From assembly GCF_000016185.1 (NCBI RefSeq), contig NC_011420.2:3961501-4025500 (forward strand): DNA of 64,000 nt, in the 5' to 3' direction. Both the position numbers and the translations under genes were made by a program. The DNA comes from Rhodospirillum centenum SW (GTDB lineage: Bacteria; Pseudomonadota; Alphaproteobacteria; Azospirillales; Azospirillaceae). This document shows positions 34,555 through 44,005 of this stretch, in pieces. A model generated the notes under the pieces. That model did no database searches, was not told where the DNA came from, and was given only the letters and a program-made list of their open reading frames with translations. Every line of letters begins with the position of its first letter. Position 1 is the first letter of the stretch.

Positions 34555-36564
34555 ATGTCCGAACAGCCGCGCCTCCCCGCCGACGCCCTCATCCTGCCCG
34601 ATACCGCGACCCTGGATCTGCTGCGCGAGGCGGCCCCGGTGATCAGGCACCGTCTGCCCGCGATCCTGGACGATTTCTACCGTCAGGTGGCCGCCGACCC
34701 CCGGCTGGCCCGGCATTTCCGGACGCCGGCGGAGATGGAGCGGGCGAAGAAGGCACAGCTCGCCCACTGGACCCGGCTTGTCGGCGGCGACCTGGACGGG
34801 GACTACCGCGCGTCCGTGCAGCGGGTCGGGCGGCGCCACCTTGCCGCCCATGTCCCGCCTGTCTTCTACATGGCCGGCTACCTGCACCTGATCCGGGGCC
34901 TGCTGGATGCCCTGGCCGAGGACCGCGGCGGCCTGCTGACCCGGCGCGCCACCCTGCGCCACATGGTGCGGCTGCAGAACGCCGTCGTCTCGGCCGCCAT
35001 GGCCGACATGGCGCTGTCGCTCTCCACCTACTGGGAGGGGGACGCGGAGAAGGCGCTGGCCGATGTCAACCATATGGTGGACAGCATCGGCGACCAGTCG
35101 GTCGAGGTGGTGAACAGCATCCACGACTATACCGACGACCTGGCCCGCGCCGTCGGGTCGCTGACGACGGTCTGCGGCGAGGTGGGGGAACGGGCCACCC
35201 AGGCCTCCTCGGCGGCGGCGCAGTCCTCGGCCGCGGCAGAGACCGTCGCCGCTGCGGCGGAGGAACTGGACGCCTCCATCGCGGAGATCGCGCACCAGGT
35301 GGCGCAGTCCACGGGTGCCGCGCGCGACGCCATCGACCGCACCGGCAAGGCGGCCGAGGCGGTGCGGACGCTGGGCGAGGCCGCCCGCGAGATCGGCGGC
35401 ATCGTCACCCTGATCGGGGACATCGCCGCCCAGACCAACCTGCTGGCGCTGAACGCGACGATCGAGGCGGCGCGGGCCGGCGAGGCCGGCAAGGGCTTCG
35501 CCATCGTGGCCGGCGAGGTCAAGGCCCTGGCGACCCAGAGCGCCCGTGCCGCCGACGAGATCTCCGGCCGCATCGCCGCCATCCAGGGCGAGACGGCGCA
35601 TGTCGCCACCGCCATCGAGGCCATGGCCGGGGTGGTCCACCGGATCGAGGATGTCGGTTCCTCCATCTCCGCCGCCGTGGAGGAACAGGCTTCCGCCACC
35701 GGGGAGATCGCCCGCACCGTGGCCGAGGTGGCGGACGCCGCCCGCTCGGTGACGGAGCTGATGGATGCCGTCGTCACCTCGACGGACCTGGCGAAGCGGG
35801 CGGTCCATACGGTCGAGGCCAGCACGGAGCATCTGCGCGAGGCGATCGACGACCTGCCGCGGCACCTGGTCCGCTCGATCCGCACCTCCTCCCGGCTGGC
35901 CGACCGCCGGGTGGACCATCGCCGCCCCGTCCTGGTGGACGGCATGCTCACCGTTGAGGGGCAGCAGCGGGCCTGCATGATCCACGACCTGTCCTGCCAC
36001 GGTGCCGCCCTGGATGCGGCCGCGCCGCCGCCCGCGGGGTCGCCCGTCACGCTGCACGTTCCGCGCCTGGACCGCACGCTGGAGGCCACGGTCGTCGCCC
36101 TCTCCGGCAGCTGCACGCTGCACCTGAAGTTCGCCGGCTCCGGCCTCGACGCCGCCGAGGTTGAGCTGGTGGCGACGGAGTCCGCCCGCCAGATCACGCT
36201 GCTCGCGAAGCAGGACCACGCCGCCTTCGTGGAACAGGTGGAAGCCGCGGTGGCCGGTCGGATCGAGCTGGACGCCGCCGACCTCTCCACCCACCACACC
36301 TGCCGGCTCGGGCGCTGGTACGACGCCGTGAACGACCCCGACACGCGGGCGCTGCCGTCCTACGTGGCGCTGGCCGATCCGCACGCCCGGGTGCATTCCG
36401 CCGGCCGTCGCGCCCTGCTGGCCCATCTGGCCGGCCGGGACGCCGAAGCCGCGGCCGCGGTCCGCGACATGCGGGATGCCTCGGACGCGGTGATGCATCT
36501 GCTCGACCGGCTGGCGGAGGAATGCGCCAGCCTGCGCGGCCACGCCCAGGCCGAAGCGGCGTGA
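34555..36564 (+). CDS. Globin-coupled chemoreceptor with PilZ and CZB domains
   Basis: 669 residues from ATG 34555; a TTG lies one codon earlier. No membrane helix is present, so it is soluble. Order: protoglobin domain (about 8-160), linker, MCP signalling hairpin (about 190-440, with [20 protein letters not shown]), PilZ domain (about 460-550, RVDHRR then DLSCHGA) and a C-terminal zinc-binding CZB domain (about 565-650, CRLGRWY and PHARVH). These parts suggest sensing of O2 or haem ligands, c-di-GMP and zinc or redox state. No adjacent che genes are seen. Adaptation sites and signalling partners are not evident from the neighbourhood. Confidence 0.9.
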   Translation: MSEQPRLPADALILPDTATLDLLREAAPVIRHRLPAILDDFYRQVAADPRLARHFRTPAEMERAKKAQLAHWTRLVGGDLDGDYRASVQRVGRRHLAAHVPPVFYMAGYLHLIRGLLDALAEDRGGLLTRRATLRHMVRLQNAVVSAAMADMALSLSTYWEGDAEKALADVNHMVDSIGDQSVEVVNSIHDYTDDLARAVGSLTTVCGEVGERATQASSAAAQSSAAAETVAAAAEELDASIAEIAHQVAQSTGAARDAIDRTGKAAEAVRTLGEAAREIGGIVTLIGDIAAQTNLLALNATIEAARAGEAGKGFAIVAGEVKALATQSARAADEISGRIAAIQGETAHVATAIEAMAGVVHRIEDVGSSISAAVEEQASATGEIARTVAEVADAARSVTELMDAVVTSTDLAKRAVHTVEASTEHLREAIDDLPRHLVRSIRTSSRLADRRVDHRRPVLVDGMLTVEGQQRACMIHDLSCHGAALDAAAPPPAGSPVTLHVPRLDRTLEATVVALSGSCTLHLKFAGSGLDAAEVELVATESARQITLLAKQDHAAFVEQVEAAVAGRIELDAADLSTHHTCRLGRWYDAVNDPDTRALPSYVALADPHARVHSAGRRALLAHLAGRDAEAAAAVRDMRDASDAVMHLLDRLAEECASLRGHAQAEAA

Positions 36565-36974
36565 AGGGGCCTTTTGCAAAATCCGTCCATGGGCGCCGCT
36601 GTTGAACAATAGTATTTCCATCACAAAACGGGGCGCGATTCCAGTGATGATGACGTATTTTCCTAATTAAGAGCGAGACTGTCCTGCCCATCATCTGGTC
36701 GGAGATACGTTAACTCTACGGCTCAGTGGCGGTTCAAAACCCTGCAGCCGGGCTCATGGCCGGCGCGGCGACCTGCCTTGATGGTGAAGTGAAGAAAATG
36801 GGTTCTGTCCATGCATTTGCCCAGATTGCAGACGCCGTCAGTTAGGGACTGGTTTTCTTGATTCGGGCTATCCGGTCGCGGTCCGATCACGTCCACATTC
36901 CGAGCTTGAATAAAGACTCATCCCCAGCTTCAATTCCTTTAAGCACGAGCTTCAAGAAGCTGATGAGGGCGCGC
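36565..36974. other. A/T-richer gap before the SIR2-HerA module
   Basis: 410 bases. No convincing gene, tRNA, integrase remnant or flanking repeat is seen. Composition falls abruptly after the chemoreceptor gene and stays lower through parts of the following two genes. It presumably holds the promoter of the defence operon. Confidence 0.4.
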
Positions 36975-38297
36975 ATGAGTGATACTGACAAAGAGCGGAC
37001 CTTCCAGTTTCTGCGGAACGGCGATGCCGATCCATCGGAACTCGACTGGAACAAGGGGATCGAGAGCGCCCGCCAGGCGATTTCCGAGGCCATGAACGCC
37101 AAGAATATCGCGTTTTTGCTCGGCGCTGGATGTTCCTCCCTGATGAGGGACGAAAAGGAACTCGGCATTGCGACCATGGCGCCCCTGGCCAAGGAGTTCT
37201 GCGGGGAAACCCTCGCGGCGCGGGCGGCGGGATTCTACGGTGATCCGCCGGTCGTCGGCGCTGCCCCGGCGCCGTGGCGGCTGACCAAGGGCGAACTCGA
37301 CTATCTCGACGCGCTCGGGATCGACCTGGCGAAGGACTACAGCCGGAACCTGGAACGCTTGATGGAGGTGCTGTTCGCGCAGCGGTTCGTGCTGCGCCAG
37401 AGCGAGAATCCCGATCTTCACCCCTACCGCGCTGTTCTCGACGGCATCATCAAGAAGGTCCAGGATTTCCTATGGACCCGTGTCACCCAAGGGGCCTTCG
37501 CTACGGAGGGCGACAGCACCGTGCGCGACCTCTACGAGCGGTTCTACAAGAAGCTGGTCCTGCGAGATCGGTCCTTGCCCCGGCCGTGGGTGTTCACGAC
37601 CAACTACGATCATTTCAGCGAATTGGCGATGGATCGGCTGGGCATTCCCTATGCCAACGGCTTTTCCGGCGTCGTGGAACGTCGCTTCAACCCGGCGATC
37701 TTCCGCTATGCCCTGGCCGAGCAGCTCGACGTCGCCAGCCGCAAGTGGACCGCCGTCGACGCCTTCGTCTATCTCTGCAAATTGCATGGCTCGGTCACTT
37801 GGACCGAGGACGATCATGGCCTGTTCCCGATCAAGGAGGTCTGGCCGCCGGAATCCACGAACCAGATGCTGATCTATCCGACGCCGGCGAAGCAGAACTC
37901 TTCGCTCGGCTCGCCCTACGCGGACCTGTTCCGGGAATTTCAGTCCCGGATCGTGCGCGAGCAGAGCGTTCTCATCACGGCGGGTTACGCCTTCGGCGAT
38001 GAGCACCTGAACAATATCATCTACCAGGCGCTGACGATCCCGACGTTCCGTCTGGTGATCTTCGCGGCGCCGGATACGGCCGGTGAGATCGCCAAGCTGC
38101 GGGCGCTGCGCGACCCGCGCATTTGGATCATTGGAGGCGACGGTCCTGCCGAGGGAACGAGGGCGCACTACTTCGACATGATCGTCGAGCATTTCATGCC
38201 GCAGCGTCCCAGCGACAGGATCGATGACGCCGTTCGCAAGGTGTTGTCCGAACTGGCGCCGAAAAGGGACGACGAGCCGAAGGATGGCGAGGCATGA
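36975..38297 (+). CDS. SIR2-family NADase of SIR2-HerA defence module
   Basis: 440 residues from ATG 36975 (GAGGG just upstream); an open extension of 39 residues is not supported. SIR2 motifs: LLGAGCSS (48-55), TTNYD (208-212), KLHGS with His271, and GYAFGDEH (337-344). Together these mark the SIR2_2-type NADase fold, not a protein deacylase with zinc cysteines. It overlaps the HerA-type ATPase gene by four bases. SIR2-HerA pairs are experimentally known anti-phage systems that form a large complex with nuclease and/or NAD+-depleting activity. GC content is lower than in the flanks, suggesting acquisition. Confidence 0.9.
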   Translation: MSDTDKERTFQFLRNGDADPSELDWNKGIESARQAISEAMNAKNIAFLLGAGCSSLMRDEKELGIATMAPLAKEFCGETLAARAAGFYGDPPVVGAAPAPWRLTKGELDYLDALGIDLAKDYSRNLERLMEVLFAQRFVLRQSENPDLHPYRAVLDGIIKKVQDFLWTRVTQGAFATEGDSTVRDLYERFYKKLVLRDRSLPRPWVFTTNYDHFSELAMDRLGIPYANGFSGVVERRFNPAIFRYALAEQLDVASRKWTAVDAFVYLCKLHGSVTWTEDDHGLFPIKEVWPPESTNQMLIYPTPAKQNSSLGSPYADLFREFQSRIVREQSVLITAGYAFGDEHLNNIIYQALTIPTFRLVIFAAPDTAGEIAKLRALRDPRIWIIGGDGPAEGTRAHYFDMIVEHFMPQRPSDRIDDAVRKVLSELAPKRDDEPKDGEA

Positions 38298-40261
38298 GCC
38301 ACGACGATCGCAAACGCGCGATCGGCAAGGTGGTCTCGGTCGCGGCCGACCGCTTTGTCGTGGAGATGCACGTCGGCACCGACAACTTCACGGTCGTTGG
38401 CTTCGACGGTGTGCATTATGTGGCGCGGCTGGGATCGTTCCTGATGATCCCGTCGCAGTCGGAATATGTCGTGGTCGAGGTTGTCGGCCTGCGTGAGCGC
38501 GACGCGAGCACTCCATCCGAGCGAGGCGACTTCGACCGGGCTGGCTCCTCAAAATATCTGGATGTGGTGCCGGTCGGCATGTTGCCGATGCGTGGCGGCG
38601 CGTTCCGTTTCGGTGTGTCCGTTTTCCCGTCTCTGTATGCGGACGCACTCTATGCACTGGACGGCGAACTCGATCGCATCTTCGAGACCGAGGCGGCCGT
38701 CGAGCCGTCAGTCGGCCCGGATGGTGGCGCCTGCGAACCCGAAGGGGCCACGCGCTATCGGGTTCTGCCCATCGGCAAGTCGGTGGTGTTCGAGAACTAC
38801 GACATCAAGGTCCGGCTGAACGAGTTCTTCGGCGGTCATGTCGCCGTCCTGGGCAATACCGGCAGCGGCAAGTCCTGCACGGTCGCCTCGGTCTTGCAGT
38901 CCCTTTTCAGCAAGCCGGAGGAGCATCACGCCCGCGGCGCGACCTTCGTCGTCTTCGACGTCAATGGCGAGTATCACGCCGCTCTGGCCGCTTCCGCGAA
39001 GGAGGGAGCCATCGGGGTCGAGCGCGTCGTCCTCGACGGCACGGCGGCTGGCTTCCGTATGCCGCATTGGTTCCTGGAGATGGCAGAATGGGAACTGCTC
39101 TTGCAGGCCAGCGAGCGAACACAATTGCCGGTTCTTCGGACGGCGTTAGGTCTGACAAGTCTCTTTCATGCCAATACGCCAGAAGCTCTGGCGCTGCGCG
39201 AGCACTTTGTCGCCACCTGCATCATCGAGTGTTTTCGAGGGGCAGATGGCGACTCCCCCGTATCGAAATTTCAGCGGGTCGTCTCCCTTCTCCAGAAGTA
39301 TCCGACAAAAGACCTGAATATGGATCTTCTGAAGCGCTTCAATCCCAATTTTCAGTATGGAAATTTTTCGGGGAACAAACAATCGGCGTTTCTGGACGAA
39401 GTGAGAAACAAGCTCCGGGAGGACGTGCCCTTACCAGCCTATAATCGGACACCATTCTCTTTTGATGAGCTACACGAGTGTCTCGACTTCGCGATCCTCT
39501 ACGAGGAGGCTCACGGCAATCGCCAAATCCGAGACTACTGCTCGTCCATGGTCACGCGGCTCAGATCCCTCCAGGAGAGAACAGAATATGCCTTTCTGCG
39601 TCACGAAGGAGCTGACGTTGACGCGGCCGTAAGCGATCTGGAGTTTTTGACCAACATCGTCGGTCTGCAAAGGGCGGCCGGAGATTCGTTCACCAAACGC
39701 AATCAGATCATTATTATTGATCTCAATTCCGTCGAAGATGAAATCGTTGAGCTGGTCAGTGCGGTCATCGCACGCATGCTTTTTCGATTTCTTCGCCATG
39801 CGGAACCGAGAAACCGCTTCCCGATACACCTACTGCTCGAAGAGGCTCATAGATATGTCGCCTCTACGCCGTCTCGCTTTTCCATCGACGCCACCAAGAT
39901 TTTCGAGCGCATCGCCAAGGAAGGACGCAAATACGGCATGTTCGTGCTGCTGGCGTCTCAGCGCCCGAGCGAACTGTCCAAGACGGTTCTCAGCCAGTGC
40001 TCCAACTTCCTGGTTCACCGAATCCAGAATCCCGACGATCTCTCCCAGATTCGCCAGATGACTCCGTTCATCTCAGAGTCGGTCCTGAAGCGGTTGCCGT
40101 CATTGCCTCGGCAGCACGCGCTGGTGTTTGGAACGTCGGTCAATCTGCCGACGACCTTCAAGGTCAGGGAGGCATCCCCGCGACCGCATAGCGACGATGC
40201 AGCCATTGTCGATCTATGGTTCCACGAAGAAGGTCGAATTATTGAGAGTTCGTTTGGATAA
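38294..40261 (+). CDS. HerA-type ATPase/translocase of SIR2-HerA defence module
   Basis: 655 residues. An N-terminal HAS-barrel-like beta region (1-100) precedes the Walker A motif GNTGSGKS (187-194). A Walker B-like LLLEEAH lies near residue 513, and an ASQRPSELSKTVLSQCSNFL segment is typical of the DUF87/HerA hexameric ATPases. It is translationally coupled to the SIR2 gene by an ATGA overlap. The middle of the gene (about 39.3-39.9 kb) is markedly A/T-richer than chromosomal neighbours. It probably forms a hexamer that scaffolds SIR2 subunits. Confidence 0.9.
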   Translation: MSHDDRKRAIGKVVSVAADRFVVEMHVGTDNFTVVGFDGVHYVARLGSFLMIPSQSEYVVVEVVGLRERDASTPSERGDFDRAGSSKYLDVVPVGMLPMRGGAFRFGVSVFPSLYADALYALDGELDRIFETEAAVEPSVGPDGGACEPEGATRYRVLPIGKSVVFENYDIKVRLNEFFGGHVAVLGNTGSGKSCTVASVLQSLFSKPEEHHARGATFVVFDVNGEYHAALAASAKEGAIGVERVVLDGTAAGFRMPHWFLEMAEWELLLQASERTQLPVLRTALGLTSLFHANTPEALALREHFVATCIIECFRGADGDSPVSKFQRVVSLLQKYPTKDLNMDLLKRFNPNFQYGNFSGNKQSAFLDEVRNKLREDVPLPAYNRTPFSFDELHECLDFAILYEEAHGNRQIRDYCSSMVTRLRSLQERTEYAFLRHEGADVDAAVSDLEFLTNIVGLQRAAGDSFTKRNQIIIIDLNSVEDEIVELVSAVIARMLFRFLRHAEPRNRFPIHLLLEEAHRYVASTPSRFSIDATKIFERIAKEGRKYGMFVLLASQRPSELSKTVLSQCSNFLVHRIQNPDDLSQIRQMTPFISESVLKRLPSLPRQHALVFGTSVNLPTTFKVREASPRPHSDDAAIVDLWFHEEGRIIESSFG

Positions 40262-40315
40262 TCCAAGTTCGTTGATGCGGCATGCAACGGTAGGGCCGCG
40301 ACAACCCGATTCTCT

Positions 40316-40978
40316 TCAGAACGGGCTGCCGGCGGGGGAGGGCGGCCGGGGGGCCGCGGGGGCCAGGGTCCGGGCCAGCTCCGGCGTGACCGTGACCTCG
40401 CCGCCCATGTCGTCCAGCAGCAGCAGGTCGCCGGCGGTGATGTCGAAGAGCGCCCCGTAGAGGCTCAGCCGGCCCGCCGCGACCCGCTCCCGCACCCAGG
40501 GGAAGGTCATCAGGTTGGCCAGCGACAGCCGCGCCACCTCCCGCACCGCCGCGGCGAAGGGGTCAGGCCGGCCGGCCACCCGGGTGCGCACGCCGTCGGC
40601 GATCCGCATCCAGTTGCCCAGGAAGTCGCTGTTCCGGTCGCCGTCCAGCAGCGCCCGGATGCCGCCGCAGCCGGTATGACCCAGCACCACGACATACGGC
40701 ACCTCCAGCCGCCGCACGGCGAACTCCAGCGCGGCCGAGGTGCCGTGATAGTCGGCGTTGGGGGCGTAGGGCGGCACCAGATTCGCCACGTTGCGGATGA
40801 CGAACAGGTCGCCCGGCCCGGCGGAGAAGATGGACTGCGGGTCCACCCGGCTGTCGCAGCAGGCGACCACCGCGGCACGCGGATGCTGGCCGGTGAGGGC
40901 AAGCTGGCGGTAGCGCTCCTCCTGCTCCGGGAAGCCGGTGGTGCGGAAGCGCAGGAATCCGTTCAGCAACTCATGCAT
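40316..40978 (-). CDS. Beta-class carbonic anhydrase
   Basis: 220 residues, the usual length. Zinc ligands Cys40 (in ACCDSRVD), His101 and Cys104 (in LGHTGCGG) are present, with the Asp42/Arg44 dyad. It interconverts CO2 and bicarbonate in the cytoplasm. The C-terminal tail is Pro/Ala-rich. It converges on the HerA gene and is probably monocistronic, with its promoter in the gap after 40979. Confidence 0.93.
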   Translation of the reverse strand: MHELLNGFLRFRTTGFPEQEERYRQLALTGQHPRAAVVACCDSRVDPQSIFSAGPGDLFVIRNVANLVPPYAPNADYHGTSAALEFAVRRLEVPYVVVLGHTGCGGIRALLDGDRNSDFLGNWMRIADGVRTRVAGRPDPFAAAVREVARLSLANLMTFPWVRERVAAGRLSLYGALFDITAGDLLLLDDMGGEVTVTPELARTLAPAAPRPPSPAGSPF

Positions 40979-41345
40979 TCGACCTGATCCTTCGTCGGGC
41001 GGCCGGGGACCCGGTCGCGGTCGGCGGGCTTTCCGGGCCTGCCGTACATCCCCTGGGCCCCACCGGGACCACGCAGCCTAGGGATGGAACAGGAATACCC
41101 GGCGGATCAAGTCGCCACGCGGCATTGCCGCCCTGCGGCGGGGCGCGCCCGACCAGCGGAGCGGCGCCGTTGCTGGACCCGGGCTACCCCTAGGGCAACT
41201 GGCCGCACCCCACCAGCCCGAAGGAGCGGGGAGGGATTGCGATAAGTCAAATGTCGCGGCCGGCCACTTCTTTAGATTTATTCAAGATCAAATCCGGCCG
41301 GCATCCATCGGAAGTTCCGGCGGGACCAGAAGGGAGATCCAGACC
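40979..41345. promoter_or_regulatory. Divergent promoter region, carbonic anhydrase and peroxidase
   Basis: 367 bases without a gene. Near the peroxidase, TTATT-CAAG-ATCAA (41278-41291) matches one half of an FNR/Anr-type site exactly and the other half in three of five bases. FNR control of di-haem peroxidases is known in other bacteria. Nothing else distinctive is seen. Confidence 0.35.
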
Positions 41346-42383
41346 ATGCTCCGATCCCTGTTCCTCGGCGTCGCCTTCGCCGCCCTCGCCATCGGCCCGG
41401 CGGCGGCCGACCCGCTGCTGGACGAGGCCCGCAGCCTGTTCAAGCCGCTGCCCGCCACGGCTCCGGCGATCAAGGACAACCCCGCCACTCCGGAGAAGGT
41501 GGACCTCGGGCGCATGCTGTTCTTCGAACCGCGTCTGTCGTCCAGCCATCTGTTCTCCTGCAACTCCTGCCACAACGTGGCGACCGGCGGCGTGGACGGG
41601 CTGGAAACCTCGATCGGTCACGGCTGGGCCGCCGGCCCGCGCAATGCCCCCACCGTGCTGAACGCCGTCAACAACGTGGCGCAGTTCTGGGACGGCCGCG
41701 CCAAGGATCTGAAGACCCAGGCCAAGGGGCCGATCCAGGCGGCGGTGGAGATGAACAGCACGCCCGACCGGGTGCTCCAGGTCCTGACCAGCATGCCCGA
41801 ATACAAGGGGCTGTTCGCCAAGGCGTTCCCCGGCGAGAAGGAGCCCGTCAGCTTCGACAACGTGGCAAAGGCCATCGAGGTGTTCGAGGCGACGCTGATC
41901 ACGCCGGACTCGCCCTTCGACCGTTTCCTCGCCGGTGACACCAAGGCGATGACAGCGCAGCAGAAGAAGGGGCTGGCCCTGTTCATGGAGAAGGGCTGTT
42001 CGGCCTGCCACAACGGCGTCAATGTCGGTGGGCAGGACTATTTCCCGTTCGGCGTCATGGAGAAGCCGGGGGCGGACGTGCTGCCGGCCGGCGACAAGGG
42101 CCGCTTCCAGGTCACCAACACGGCGACCGACGAATATGTCTTCCGCTCGCCGACCCTGCGCAACGTCACCCTGACGGCGCCCTACTTCCACTCGGGCAAG
42201 GTCTGGGATCTGCGCGAGGCGGTGGCTGTGATGGGCAACGTCCAGCTCGGCACCGTGCTGTCGGAGGAGGAGATCGACGCCATCACCGCCTTCCTCGGCT
42301 CGCTCACCGGGCGCCAGCCGCGGATCGAAGTGCCGATCCTGCCGCCCAGCACGCCGGCGACGCCGAAGCCGGTCACGCAGTGA
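41346..42383 (+). CDS. Di-haem cytochrome c peroxidase (periplasmic)
   Basis: 345 residues with a signal peptide (1-21, ending AAA). The two haem-binding motifs are CNSCH (72-76) and CSACH (218-222), and the conserved peroxidase core has LGRMLFFEPRLS and FRSPTLRNVTLTAPYFHSG. It reduces H2O2 in the periplasm with electrons from small c-type cytochromes; the MauG/CcpA family is the wider group. The last five codons and stop are duplicated just downstream. A GC hairpin follows. Confidence 0.93.
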   Translation: MLRSLFLGVAFAALAIGPAAADPLLDEARSLFKPLPATAPAIKDNPATPEKVDLGRMLFFEPRLSSSHLFSCNSCHNVATGGVDGLETSIGHGWAAGPRNAPTVLNAVNNVAQFWDGRAKDLKTQAKGPIQAAVEMNSTPDRVLQVLTSMPEYKGLFAKAFPGEKEPVSFDNVAKAIEVFEATLITPDSPFDRFLAGDTKAMTAQQKKGLALFMEKGCSACHNGVNVGGQDYFPFGVMEKPGADVLPAGDKGRFQVTNTATDEYVFRSPTLRNVTLTAPYFHSGKVWDLREAVAVMGNVQLGTVLSEEEIDAITAFLGSLTGRQPRIEVPILPPSTPATPKPVTQ

Positions 42384-42406
42384 CGCTGCAACCGGTCACG
42401 CAGTGA
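42369..42406. repeat. Short direct repeat over the peroxidase stop codon
   Basis: CCGGTCACGCAGTGA occurs at 42369-42383 and again at 42392-42406, a 23-base tandem period. The first copy ends with the stop codon. It looks like a slippage duplication. Confidence 0.8.
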
Positions 42407-42420
42407 TCCCGCAGACCCGG

Positions 42421-42437
42421 GGGGCGGGCTCCGCCCC
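42421..42437. terminator. GC-rich hairpin after the peroxidase
   Basis: GGGGCGG-GCT-CCGCCCC is a perfect 7-bp stem with a 3-base loop, 38 bases after the stop. It lacks a T-run, so it may act weakly or protect the RNA end. Confidence 0.4.
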
Positions 42438-42530
42438 GCTCCCTTCGGGCCGCTGGACCTTCGCATAGCTTGGACCCGGGGCCGCGGCGTCTATGTTGAA
42501 CAGGCGTCGCGTCCCTGGAGCGGTCCCGCC

Positions 42531-43481
42531 ATGAGCAGCGAACCGGCCCCGCCGCCGCCGGCAGGGCAGCCTGCCATCACCCATTTCGCCTTCAGCCACC
42601 GGGCCCTGACCCTGGACGGCGTGACGTTCACCCTGTCGCCGCAGTCGCGGCAGCCGGTGATGCACATCGCCATGGGCGACATCAAGGGGGCGATCGATCT
42701 CGCCCGCATCGCCGAGACCTTCCAGATCGCCGTCGGCAGCGCCGATGACCGGCTGCTGAAGATCGTCGAACGGTCGCTGCGCCATGTCCACCGGATCCGC
42801 AACGGCGACCGTATCCCCAATGAAATCCTGGACGGCACCGCCTCCTGGCCGGTCGAGGAGCGGCACCGCCGGCTGGCGGCGCTCAAGATGGCGGACATGG
42901 TGATCCGGCAGATCCTGGGTGGCGCGCAGGCGGAACTGCCCGGCGACGACGCGACCGACCAGGTGCGGACCCGGATCAAGGAGGCGGCCGGCGACGTGGC
43001 CGAGAAGATCGGCCTGCCGCGCTCGCGCGACTGGGAGGCGCTGGACCGGATCGAGACCCTGACCAATGAGATGGGCTTCATCGAGGCGCTGCGCGACTAC
43101 TGGAATCCACTGTTCGACATGCCGCGCAAGCTGCGCGCGGTGCAGAAGGCGAACCGGCGCGACCGCGACCTGTCGGACCAGCTCGGCAGCGCGCTCACCC
43201 TGATCAAGGCGCCGGTGGCGCAGATCCGCGCCATCTTCGACGACATCGACCGCACCATCGCCGATCCCGTCGCCGCCTTCCGCAGCTACGAGCAGACGTT
43301 GAAGGTCCTGCGCGCCCGGCGTGACAGCCTGCATTTCGAGACCCTGCGCTGGGGCGAGGTGCCCGGCACCTGGCGGACCCTGCGGACCGATGATGACGCA
43401 GGGGTCGTCCAGGCCTCGCGTCTCTATCGGTTTCTGGTGCAGAACTACATGCGGACCACTGCCTGGGTCGGTGCCGGCTGA
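42531..43481 (+). CDS. Unknown soluble helical protein, first gene of three-gene cassette
   Basis: 316 residues from ATG 42531. There is no signal peptide or membrane helix. The head (about 15-75) is beta-rich (THFAFSHRALTLDGVTFTLS); the rest is strongly helical with many charged residues. I recognise no domain. Its stop overlaps the next start by one base (TGATG), and the third gene follows with a four-base overlap, so the three are one translational unit. Codon use matches the chromosome. Confidence 0.75.
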   Translation: MSSEPAPPPPAGQPAITHFAFSHRALTLDGVTFTLSPQSRQPVMHIAMGDIKGAIDLARIAETFQIAVGSADDRLLKIVERSLRHVHRIRNGDRIPNEILDGTASWPVEERHRRLAALKMADMVIRQILGGAQAELPGDDATDQVRTRIKEAAGDVAEKIGLPRSRDWEALDRIETLTNEMGFIEALRDYWNPLFDMPRKLRAVQKANRRDRDLSDQLGSALTLIKAPVAQIRAIFDDIDRTIADPVAAFRSYEQTLKVLRARRDSLHFETLRWGEVPGTWRTLRTDDDAGVVQASRLYRFLVQNYMRTTAWVGAG

Positions 43482-44005
43482 TGACGACGACGATTTCCCT
43501 GCTCATCGTGAACGGGCTGCTGCTGGTAGCCTGGATGCTGGGCGTGCTGCACCGGCAGCGGCTGCTGGGCACGGCGCAGGTGGAACTGAAGGGGCTGAAC
43601 GAGAAGATCACGCAGTCCGAGGCAGAACTGAACCAGACGCAGATGTTCCTGGAGGATTCGCGCCTGCGCATGGCCCTGGCCGACGACCAGCGCGCCCGCC
43701 ACGCCAAGCTGGTCGCCGGCATGCAGGCGGAACTCGCCCGGCTCTCCAGCCAGAATTTCGAGATCATCCACCAGCTCGGCGAACCGGCGAAGGGCAAGAC
43801 CCCCTATGCCGCCGAGCTGTTCGAGACGGGCATGGGTGACCGCCCGATGCCGAAGGTCTTGCAGGGCCTGACGCACATGGCCATCGTGCATGCCGAGGAC
43901 GATGCGGCGGCGCGGCGGCAGATCGAGATCGCCTTTCCGCCGCGCTCGCTGTTCCGGCCGAACACCATCACCCGCATGGTCTCCGCAGACGATACCGGCG
44001 CATGA
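43481..44005 (+). CDS. Membrane-anchored coiled-coil protein, cassette gene 2
   Basis: 174 residues. One N-terminal helix (about 4-23, SLLIVNGLLLVAWMLGVL) anchors it, followed by a coiled coil (about 30-95, VELKGLNEKITQSEAELNQT) and a small C-terminal domain with AEDDAAARRQIEIAFPPRSL. That domain resembles the end of the next protein, so the two appear paralogous. The function is not recognised; it may pair with the next protein at the membrane. Confidence 0.75.
   Translation: MTTTISLLIVNGLLLVAWMLGVLHRQRLLGTAQVELKGLNEKITQSEAELNQTQMFLEDSRLRMALADDQRARHAKLVAGMQAELARLSSQNFEIIHQLGEPAKGKTPYAAELFETGMGDRPMPKVLQGLTHMAIVHAEDDAAARRQIEIAFPPRSLFRPNTITRMVSADDTGA

Noticed and set aside
36858-36974. A longer start for the SIR2 protein
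   Set aside because: The extra 39 residues look unlike the family, and the ATG at 36975 has a suitable GAGGG upstream.
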